DNA of 64,000 nt from Capitella teleta (Eukaryota; Annelida; Polychaeta; Capitellidae). The DNA is taken from the NCBI GenBank assembly GCA_000328365.1, contig KB309374.1, forward strand, positions 135,285-199,284, written 5' to 3'. Made by a program: the position numbers and the translations under genes. The notes below the pieces were generated by a model, which was not told where the DNA came from, did not search any database, and saw only the letters and a program-made list of their open reading frames with translations. Numbering within the stretch: the stretch's first letter is position 1; the number at the start of each line of letters is the position of its first letter. This document shows positions 39,601 to 51,500 of the stretch, piece after piece.

Positions 39601-42600
39601 GAAAGATACATCATGCAGGTGGGGAAAATCCACTTTATTACGCTATGATTTCAAACTCTGCAATAGTCGGCACAGGACACAACCTGTAATGTATACAGCA
39701 TTAAATTCACCCAAATTGCATGAACTTGCATCCAATGACAAATTGCATGGTGGAATGCATGGAGGTGCGTTGGGGGTATGCTACGGCACAATGCCCTCAT
39801 TGACGTCTCATAATAGGCGCGAATGTGTGAGAACGAGTAGATCTGGGGGTGTATGTATCTGGTGCCAGCCGAATCAAGGCATGAGGCGTTAGGGCGACGG
39901 GGACGCAAGGCGAGGAATAATCAGCAATGCTAATTTCGCCATTTCGCAACACGACAAAAAGACGTGAATTTCCTTTCGAAAAGCGACATGCAGCCGCAAT
40001 GAGAAAATAACGCCATGATAAAAACCGCATTGCGCTGCGGCGAAAGCGGGAATGGCTCGATGCCGTGTCGCGAGGCATCCGTCGAAAACAAGGCGATTTC
40101 AGGCGAGCAGCCAACCACGGGGCCCCAGATCAAGCAATGACTGCGGAGAGCAGAGTGTCAGATCGCTGATCGAGATGAATGATGCGACGAACGGCGCCGG
40201 ACGAGCGATTGACAAAAGGGGCCACGTACCTCCCCGCACCCGGCCACAAAGGACCGACGACATCGGGTGGCGAGGTCGTCCATCAATAAGCAGATGACAT
40301 GTCTAAAATGCCATCGCCATTTGCCGTCGAATGAGCAACAAGTATGCTCTTAGACAGAGCCATACAGCGCCAATCAAACAGATTACGTTAATGTGTCTAC
40401 TGAGACATTGGTGCAACTCAAACATGGTATAATGCCCCCCCCCTTCCTTCCTGTCATTGCTTATCTCAGAAATGAAATCCTACTGGCACACTAATTGAAA
40501 TCGTGATAATTGCCGTCAGATACATTGCCGTAATACAAAGCAAGGCAATTCGGGTTTTACGGCTCGACCAACACTGCAGCCCACATACTATACCATTCAC
40601 AGTAATACACAGTAATACACAGTGCCCGTTATTGAGTTGGATATCGCTGCATAATGCAGAGTCACTGAAGTGTGGTTATACGAGGCGTCCTCAATTCTAG
40701 TCCATGAATACAGGGAAATTCTCTAGTAGTTGTATATGCTCATCTGGCGGTCATTTCGCTTCCACGATGTGATTGATTTCAGTCTTGAGAGATCGATCCA
40801 CGCCGCAAATACTGCCAATCGCGTGACTTTTCAATTACACGCACGTTATATTTAGCATGGCGTACTGTGAATTCATATCTGTATGTATAGTTGTATATAG
40901 TAGTGACCATGTGTAGTTGCATAAAGGATGAACAAAAATAACTCTCCTATTGTTAACAATGAGAACCGTCGAGTGAGCAGATCTTTCAGCAGTTCTCATA
41001 AATTCAAAGAAATCTCGCACTCATCTCGTTTCAGGTTATTCTGCCTGAGCAGGAAATTCGTGTTCTAATTTGTCTTGAAGATCATTCACAAATTTTTCAA
41101 AAATGGTCTCTCGTCACTCAAAAAAAAAAACCCATGAAATCGATCTAAAAATGTTCCGAAATGAACAGAGGTCCTCTCTAAGTGAAAAATAACTGTAAAG
41201 CTAGAGTGACGAAAAATGTATTAGCGGAAAATCTAATGTCACGACAAAAAAAAAAAGGAGTATCTTTGGTCACGTCAACCAGAAATTAAGATACTCAATA
41301 AAGATAGTTATGTTTTAAACGCATAAATTACCAACGAATATTAATTCTTAAAATTAATAAATTAATTAATTAATTGTTAATATTTGGTCTAAATATTATT
41401 AAGCGAATAACACACCCATGTTGGATTGTTTTTTTGAAAATGACGTCGTTTTGTTGTACTTAAAATTAAGAGGAAGAGTTTTTAATTCTAAACCATTTAG
41501 ATTCAGCCTACTTTTATCTCCTTAATTTACTCAATGAATAATTACATGTACATGAATGCAATAATTCAGTAGAATCTTAATAACATTGTTCCCCTATTGT
41601 TACCATAAATCAGATGACGGAGAGAGTCGAGCTGAGGTGATGAAAACCAATTGCTCGAATCAGTCGCTTCGGGGAGCTTATGAATTGTCCAACTGATAGG
41701 CATTAACTTTATTATAAAAAAAAAAAAATCTTATCTTATCTTATCTTATCTTATCTTAAGAGCACCGACCGATATAAAATTCACCATGATAAAGGGATAG
41801 GAAGTTCCAGTGAAAAAGACTTCATTTTCGAGGGCTAACGTACATTCGAAATGCTCCCTTCACGCTGACCCATAACCATGGATCAGAGCGCAGTGAGACA
41901 TCTCGGGTGGCGACCTGCCATCCAAACACCTCTTGAATGACAGCAAGAAGTTCCAGGAATCCCCAAGAATCAGTTTACGAGTGTCCGAGGACCGGGTGAC
42001 GAAGTACGTATGCGTGTACTTGACGAGGCTGGATGCGGCACTGAACACTGATTCAAGTATGCAATAAAAAAAAAAGACACCTAAAGACGGCGGTGCGCGC
42101 CAAGACATTGCAATGAGAGCATTCCAGGGTGTTGCATGCGCACACGAGTAAGTGTTTTGTAACACTTCAATCCGATTGCCGCGGATGACGCAGAGACCGA
42201 GAGGTAAGAAGGTAGGAGCTACCACTATTTTTATCTACTTCATAAATATCCCACAACTAAACACGCTTTCAGAGGTTTCGGGGTTTGGTTTTTTTTTCCG
42301 TCAGAAGGGTGGAATGAGGGGGCGTTCGGTATAATAATTTGCTGGCCAGAATAGCAATGAATGTGGTGGCTGTGTGGCCGGATGGTCGCCAGTATATCAA
42401 TCGGTGACAGCAGCAGCAGCATCGGAATTGGTAGAACGCTGCTTCAAAAGTTATCCTATGAATAGGTGACCTTGTGATAAATTGAATTACTTTCAATTTG
42501 CAATTCCCCCGCAGATGATGGACCGGCCGCACAGCCCTCGTGACGAGCTTAGCCCACAGAAAGCAAACTGATTGGCTGGAGATCGCTTAGAAACCTTTCC

Positions 42601-45600
42601 ATTATCGCCTTCCGCGCTCACCCTGGAGCAGCATATCTTGGCCGAAGGATGCAACCGCAGCGTACAATGCATCGCAAAAGACGAGGAGGAGCACACAATT
42701 AACATGGTCTAGCAACATTCAGCTTTAATATTTCATTGAGTTCATAAAGTCTGAGGAATTGCAAGAAGGGTGTAAGAAGGGTGTAAAGACTGCATAATGC
42801 AGTCAGCGATCTTGGCCATGCTTTGAGCCATGGGTCATAAATAAATTCACGTCGGCGGAGCACATACATCTCGTCACATTGTCTCGTCATCATTACAGCG
42901 TCGTTAATCCGGAAATAAAGGATCCGTTTACTTTACCGGGAGACAGTAAGCGATGTATTTCTAAAAATAAGTTAATGCCTACCTTATATATTAGTATAAC
43001 GAACTCATTTATAAATCAACTGGTGATGAACTGATCTGAGTGAGAAACTTGTATTATTTTTTCTGTGCATGATGAACACCGAAAAGCATTGGTTTACCTG
43101 CTCGTCATGAATCCCTAAGTTCCTCCCACACAGGGAATATGGCATTTAAATGTGAGACACGTGTTAATGAACGATAAACAGAATACCGTACCCACCCTGG
43201 GAGAACTGAATGAACTGGGGCCTGGATCAAAAGATTCATTCCAAACCCGCGTCTCAGAGTTCTCTGAAGATTTCTCCTAGTACAGAACACACGGTGGCTA
43301 GTATACAGCTGTGGGTTAACAATCTGAGATCCTCAAAATTAAATATATAACATGAAAATCAAGAGGGATAGCAGCCATAGTTCGATGCACAGAGCACACT
43401 GAATGACCGGGGGTGGGAGTGCATCCATCCAGGCACCCAGAGTCACCTCATCGGAATCAACAACGTCCCTGATTGAGTTCTTTGTCTATAGTTGGCACAA
43501 AGTAGAATTTCCGATGCAAATTTTCAGCTAATAGAAGCTGATTGCCATTAGATCTGACTATGAGAAAGGATGCTACCCTTAAAGGCAACTTCGAAGGAGA
43601 TGGACGCCTCATCGTGGTGAGAAGATCGTTTCTATGCGGCGCAACTGCTCCGATACAGGCGAGGCTTGATTCTACGCGGATTAAGTACCCATTGGGTAAC
43701 TATTTCTGGGAGATGCCGAGAAAATATATCCACCGTGGAACGGAAAATGCGAAAGAAAGATGGCAGAGGCAGCAGGAAGCGGTGAGGATCCGTTGCATTG
43801 CACAAAAAGTGCTGAAAACTGAGAAGGGAGGGCGAGCGATCGGCTTGCCTACGACCGGCTGCGGAAGCCCATTATAAAAAGGCACATTAATTCATTAGCC
43901 TCCAGTCTGAAAGAGAAGGCTACCCGGCCAAGCAAACATCTCAAATAGAGTCGCAGGTAGATCATCATTTTGTCATGTGCCAAGGCACGGAAGAAGAAAA
44001 CGTGCATATTATATATATTATTATATTATTATATTATTAGCTGATGAAATTATAGAAATAATAGACGAAGCGTAAGGAAGCTCGAGATGCTGCATCTCAT
44101 TGGACAACACGGCAGCAGCGACAGCAACAGCCATGTGAATATTCCTGCCATCACTCCATTTCTACCCTACTCATTAGTTTCAGTGAGGTTTTCATGGGCA
44201 GCAAAAGTCAGCGGCACCATTTGTACATCGTCGCTTTGATCTTGTGTGATTTATGCTGATTCACGGAATGAAGGCTCGGCGCTGAGACAATTCCTCGAAA
44301 CGGGATATTCTCGTGAGACGTGAGACTGTGGGGCCGCGTAGATAGGCGAGATGTGTGCCTGGGCGATGCATCAGCCAATTTGGGCGGCGATTGACCAGTG
44401 TCCAGTGCGGTGAGATGGTCAGTGCAATCAGGCCTGCATCTCGGCTTAATGGCCGAGGGCCAGTTAGCGTTAATCCTCCCCGATATTCAGCGTTCCATCC
44501 GAGGCTTGAATGCCCGTCGTGGAAATGCCATGACCACCGCACTCGCCAATCAACTGCCCAGAGGTCAAGTGAAGGCGAAGAAACGAAATTGCGCGGATCG
44601 GAGACCAATTCGGATCTCGACGGCGATCGGAGAATACTTCAGAGCCACTTGGGAAGCTCATCAAAGCGCAGCCGTTTCCGATCGGAAGCGCATATCTGCA
44701 GTCCTCTGCATGCGCCATATGAAAGTCTAAGAAAGACAAAAAAAAGTCTATGAAATTCTATGAATATATATATATATATGCTATGAATGCACAAAGATAT
44801 CAATAGTGAACATGAGAGTGAAGAGCATGCTGACATTTGCCAATTAAAGACTCGTACACAATCTTATAAGCTCCCTCTACATACAGTGCGTGACAGAGAT
44901 TGTTGGCTCATGTTTAGTGCAGCATACGAAACTGGATATCTTGAATTATTTCCATGGAAATCGAGAGGTGTCGATCACAACTCCCTCTCAGGAGTATGAA
45001 ATTAACGCCGACATTAGGAGCAGATCGCCAAGCGAATGCAGAAAGACGACAGGCAACGAATGAAGGCCAAGGCTCCTCATTCAGAACCTTGCACCTCACG
45101 GAGGAGCATCAAGAGAACTCTTTTGAACTAACTAAGAGGAATCTCCTTTCGACGCTAATTGTTGCATTGTTCGACATCCGCCCATTAGACTGCGCATTGA
45201 ATGGATCGCTATTTCTGTATAAATCTAAACCAATATACTATGCGTATTCAGAGCTTTCAGTGACTTATTATATTTTGCTACGCTGCCTGAGCTCTGTGTT
45301 TGGGACGTCGAGACAACACAAATGACGTAAGTCTCGTAACACGCGTTCCATTCACTGGCAAGTGATGCCACATCTGTTAACCAATCTTGGCTCCGGCGCA
45401 AATGGCCGAATTTCGGCGTTAAACTCCAATTCATATATATATATATATATAGAACGTAAATCCGACGAGCGCAAAAATAGGATTAACTGGCATATAACAT
45501 TGGAATTGAGCATTACGCAGCCGAAATGAGGTGACATTCGGTGAACTCTGCTTGGCCCTTCGTATAATAGCACAACAGATACGACCAACAGCCATTGAAG

Positions 45601-48508
45601 CTCATCCCGAATCCAGAAGTTCACGAATTCACGAAATCTGCTGCAATCGCAGCACGAAGGCGTGGCTCGGGACTCCGGCTGGAATTGGCGGCGCTCATTT
45701 GCAGTGATGAGAGCGACTTCGCCCTTTCACGGGCGAGTTGGCACAGCAGCATCTGTGTCACCCCCTCGATGCACCCCCCAGCGGCCCTTGATGCAATTAG
45801 CCGGCGCTTCCTAGCCACTGATAACGACGCCGCTTTGGCAAAGCAGGTCTCCTCTACCCTGACCACGTTGCTCGATTGCTGCGCAACATGTTTCGCTAAA
45901 TCTTGCAATGCGCATTAATATTATTAATACTAAATTAGCACAGTTGATGGCACATAATTTTACACGTTATAGCAATTATCTGTGCATAGATAACGCGATT
46001 CCAGATAGGTTTACAATCAAGTGGCCTAAATCCCGCTGAGTTCTCACCAAGGAAACGAGATATCAACGTGAACTGGGTCTTAACTCTAAACGGTGCGATA
46101 GCAACGAATTGCGGGATGATGCCACACATAGATAGCGCGGTGACCATGGATCAATGGACCAGATAGGCGATCAAACGATTCACGAAATAAATGATGTGCG
46201 CTCCGAATAACGCTCGCCTTTTCTCCTCGTTCATTTATTCACGCGACATTTCATCTCGCTGCGGCCTTGGGCGAAATTGTATTCAGTATTGACACTCCAC
46301 AAAAACAGGTAGCGCAGAATAAAAGTACCATGCAATATGACATGGTGATGGTTGTGAGAATTTCAATCGGTTTTCAATGAAAATTTAATATATTGATTAT
46401 ATTGAAAGGCGGTGATTCACATTTAACAAGGCAATCCACGACGCTGCCTCAGTGTCTCACATCACGTTGAGTAATTAAATTAAACATATCGAACAACAAC
46501 AGCATTCTCGCTAATTCTGCTCGACATTTTTTTTGAACGATATAGGAAACAAGAATCTACTAATTAGCGAGGATGTGAGGTGACTAGACATTACGTCACC
46601 AGCCAATATTCGATTGTAACCATGTGCAACAAGTCTACACCGGCTCGTTTTTCAAAAGCATTGTGTAATACGCAAGCATGCGCGTCTCCATTTCCGCCGT
46701 CCGAATCATACATTATAAACCGAGAAGAACTATGTTACTAGAGATTTGACACATCCGCGACTGATATACTGGAATGGCGTAATGGATTTGCACGCAATTA
46801 CAACCATAGAGTAATGTTTCTTTGCGAGGCATCCGATGCCAATTCCTGGTCAGCTGATGGGGATGTACGTGAATCCGGGAGCATGATCACGTGACAACCG
46901 GACGGATTAGAACGCATGCCCAGTGCCACCCAGAAAAGTAAGTGCTCATTGCGTAACAGTCGGTTACGTCACACGATGCCCAGCGTGAGAAGAGAGGAGG
47001 GGGAGGGGGGTAAATCAGGGAAACACTGCAAAGGCATTTAACGCTGAGCAATTTGATTACACGCCATCAGGCGGCTGTCAAGCCAGATTCCCACCCCCGC
47101 ATCGTCCATGCCGAGACATTATGTAATTACGTCACCGAAAGCCAATCGGCCGACAGAAGATCAAAACGGTGAACAATTTCATTCTTCCGTCAGATCAAGA
47201 GGCAATGCGTGCAGACGGAAATGTCGTTAAAACGAGTTTTTTTAATCCGCGTACATACTCATTAATGCGCACGCACCCTCTTTCAAAGTCATTCAGAACA
47301 CAAACATTTAAGTAGGTTATAGTATCACGTGATATCATAGACATATACATGCATCAAGGTCGACCGAAGATCGTCACACTGTTGCATCCTATGAATTTAT
47401 AAATGCGGTACTTTTAATGAAATAATATCCAATCAGTGATAATTAAGTTACTATACAAATATATATGAACTAAAAATATACTTACCAATGCGACTGGAGG
47501 GGAATTCCCGGTGGGTATATTGATGAAGTGGATTATTAACAACAATGTGAGAGGGGATAGGGAGAGGGGGGGGTTGCGCCACGGAGAATAACGAGCTACC
47601 TTGCCGGACCACAGAGTTCTGAGATTAGTCCCCGAACGAGTTGAAAGCGTCACGCCCTGCATACAGGGTGGAACAGAATCACCACACTCCACGCCACAAC
47701 AGTTCTCTGTAATGTGATGTCGTGGCTTTTCCGTGGGTTCGTTGGCAAAACTAGGTCATCTCATGTAGCTCTATGAATCCATCATCTTTTGTGGATATAA
47801 TAGCCTATTAATAGGCCCTATATCTCACGCTGGTATTGTGATCTTGGTCTCATGCAATAGCACCAAATTTAACGCCGATTTATCTCAATCCCATGACTGC
47901 GCCCTATGTTCATGATTTCATACGCCTGGAACACGTATGATTTCATACGCCTGGAACACGTATGATTGCATACGCCTGGGACACGTATGATTTCATACGC
48001 CTGGAACACGTATGATTTCATACGCCTGGAACACGTATGAACCCAAGCAGGTACAGTAAAACTTACGAAATTATCTTTCGTTCTTAAAAATACCATTCTC
48101 TCGGGTACCTTCTATGTCATAATTGTGTACATTAGGTGCATATGTCTATAGATTAGAGGGGTGCATCGTACGCCTCGGTCAACTTAGACAACGAATCAAA
48201 CTCACCTCCTGCGCCAGTTTGTAGAGCATGCGCGCGCTGACTGCGGTCGTATGCGTGCGCATTAGATTCTTCTCGGCTTCCTCGATTTTCCAGTCATATT
48301 TGTAACTGAAACAGAAAACCCCCAAAAAAATAAACAGAAATAAACAAACGCAAAAATGAACACCATGACAAAAAAAAAAAATACAAAAAAAAATATCAAC
48401 TTCTTCCTTAAGGGGACCAAAAAATATACACGTACATAATATACATGTAATTAATTATTATATATAAAACAGACGAAGAGGTGATAACGACTAATTTTCA
48501 CCTAAGCG

Positions 48509-48541
<33 letters not shown>

Positions 48542-51500
48542 ATGGAGGAGGATATCCTTTGAACAGGAAGCGGATGTGACCTATGACCTCCCATGACTCT
48601 GCAGACGGGGGATAATATTAGCGAGCAATTAACTGGAATCCGTTTGGGTGAAAAGAGAGCGATGCATCAAGACACCCACCCCTGAGAGCCGTAGCCACCC
48701 TCCGAATGAACCTTCTTCACCCTTTCAAGGTAATCCATAGGGAAGGCGTGAGCCGTGTCGGGATCTGCGGGAGAAAAACGAGATTTGTGAAGCCGAGTCA
48801 TCTATCCATCGAGACCACGAGCAATCAGGATCAAAGATTGCTTGACTTTAAACTTAATTACTTATTTAATCTTTTAAAATATCACACGAAGCAAAAAAAA
48901 AATAAAAATAAAATAAATAAAAATCATGTTCATATTTTGAATAAATTCCACAGCGCACCAGTGTGAGTGTTTTTGGTGTGTTAACGGGGGCTAATTAGTG
49001 CTCCCATAATTAAATTGCATTTTAGCTCAGCTCAGATTTACATTTCAAATGAAACTAAAAAGTCTGGAAAATAATTAAAACGCTGACGCACTTTGAATTG
49101 AAGCATCAACGTAAAATTCCGCAATGCGCAACGAGCATTACCACCATGGCAACAAAATTAAACAGCAAATTAAATTAATTAAACCCCTAGATGCTAATAT
49201 CCAAGCCCCGGGTTACTCACGGAATAAAATTGAATAAGAATAGAAATAAGCCTTAAATACATGCATCACAAAAACCAGTGAGTGTCCCTAATATAAAGCC
49301 AATTAATTTAATTGAATTGTTGCGTGCGTGATTTTCACTTATAATGCGAGACCACAGCCACCTCATGACTCATGCATAGGTTACCTGAGATGAAAAAAGT
49401 GTCGTGAGCATCGCGTGCCGGGTGCTGCTGAGGCTGGAACAGAGAGTCAAAATTCCAGAAACTGCTCTCCACATAATTATTGGTCGGCATCTCGGAGAAT
49501 CTGAAAGACAAAAAAAATCCGTAATGCACTTTCTGCGAAGGAAATGCATAGGCGATCAATTTCTAAGAAAGAATATGCAAAAATAACGCCCGATCAGTAC
49601 TGATTTATTGGCACTTACGGCTTTTGACAAAAAAATATATAAATATGCGTGCTATGCATGCATAGATCAATTAAAGCGGGGGTAAATAAAGGCTTTCACT
49701 TACCCCATTTCTAGGAAGATTTGCCGATACTCTGCTCTGACTTTGAGCAGAGGGTGCAGGTGGCCACACACAGGGGGTACCCCCAGGGCACTCAGGTTGT
49801 ACGGCTTGAAGGTCTTCTCCTTCCACGAGCCCCTACGCATACATTATTGATTATGTAGGTTTTTTTTTTGTTTTTTTTTTTCTAGCAATGCAATATTGAA
49901 AAAAAAAATTTAATTTTCAACCAAATTCTCACGTTTGTAGCATTTCAGCGGTGAGTTCGGTCTCCGCTTTCTCGAGCGTCGTTCTGAAATTGTTGCCCTT
50001 AGCAACAGAGAAGGCGTTCACCTTACTGGAGAAAAAAAAAAAAAAAAAGAGAGACACCAATATAATTACGCATAATTGTAATGATTTACATTAATATTAA
50101 TTATGCGTAACGTAGTTGAAGAATAAAATTATCCAGGTCATTTTTTCGTCTTATTCTTTTCTCTCCAGTTCTGACCCCTGGATCATACCGAATAAGGAGC
50201 TCGTGTAACATAGAGCCAGTCAGACACGCAGAACAAGAGAGAATATTCATAGGGTAATTTATATTTATAGATCAAATGGGTGCTTGCTCGGACGGACTCT
50301 CGCCGCGTGGGCGTGTACAATACCTCTCCGTATGATATTACATGCGTGATTTCATTTGATAACTATTTGCTTTCCTCCTTGGAATTCTAAAATAATTCTA
50401 TACATCAGCCCTTAACTAATGCCTGATATGGCAAATGGCAAAAGGGATACTCTCCGCGTGCAGCAAACTGGGTTTGCAGCAGCCTTGCATTACTGGAAGT
50501 CCGAATATAGGTGCGTTATGTTGGCACCGAAAAACGGCGCGACAAGACTCGTTCGAGCGTTATGATTGCGATAGAAATTGACATGTAGAAATTGACTTGA
50601 AGCAATCATAACGAATCCGCATCCCTAATGTATCAATTTCCCAGTTATCGCGATAATTTATAAATAATAAAGCAACACTAAAATAATGATATGTTCAGTA
50701 CACGATCATAAATTAATACCATTGCATAGTTTGCTGAGCGAATGAATTAATAAAATAGAAATAAATTTACAACTAGACACTGCTCAGTATATAGGGTGAG
50801 GAAATATCACTAATACTTACATATCTTTCTACGTTATGCCTTAAACTAATGAGTAAGGAAAATAATGAGTCCTGGTGACGCGGGGCTCCCAGGTTCACTA
50901 TCCTGGACGAATTTCTGAGAGGGCTCAGGTCGTCCGTGGGGTGGCCCGCCTACTTTTGCGGGCTGCCCGCGTTGTAGCGATCTGCCCGAGCCCCAAAAAT
51001 ACCAATCAAACAAAAATATCACCTCAGCCTGAAGCTGGCACGATTTTGAGACTTGCAAGATCTGGTGACAGGTCTTACAACATAACAAATTCTAATTTCC
51101 ATAGTACAAGGAAGGGTTGAACTCACACTTCCGAAATCAGCTTCCTCTTCTTGAATTCTGATATCTGTTTGTCAGAAATCCCCTCAAGATTGAGATCCCC
51201 AATTCTCTGACAACACCTCTGAACTTCATCCTCAAAGCTCTCAACCTGGATAACATAAATCCACATCAGGAAGCATTAAATGAAAAAAAAAAACCAAGTG
51301 TTGTATTGTTATTTCTCGTGCTCAAATTTTGGACTACTACTTAATTTTATAATGCTTCCCTTCTCTTCCTCAATCTTTTAAAAAACGCCTCTTGAAAATC
51401 ATAGAATAAACACTCCATATACCAATATAGTTAATTACCGGTAGCTTTTAAGTTTATTAATATTATCTGGTCTGGCTCGCAACTATGTGGCTTTATCATG

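Larger units (their letters stand above)
18438..48205 (-). other. giant FARSA intron 9 (29,768 bp)
   Basis: The donor is GAG|GTGAG at 48206/48205 and the acceptor TTTCAG|AAGCCG at 18438/18437; both are phase 0 and the flanking residues ([13 protein letters not shown]) are contiguous in the family. The other eleven introns of the gene range from about 100 to 2,500 bp. The intron contains the neuropeptide-like gene at 35839-37987 on the same strand. Apart from that gene and the listed repeats, 19,000-35,800 and 38,300-47,900 hold no feature I can name. Confidence 0.9.

Noticed and set aside
44261-44753. Several overlapping open frames on both strands
   Set aside because: Simultaneous openness in four frames points to GC-rich, stop-poor DNA rather than a gene.
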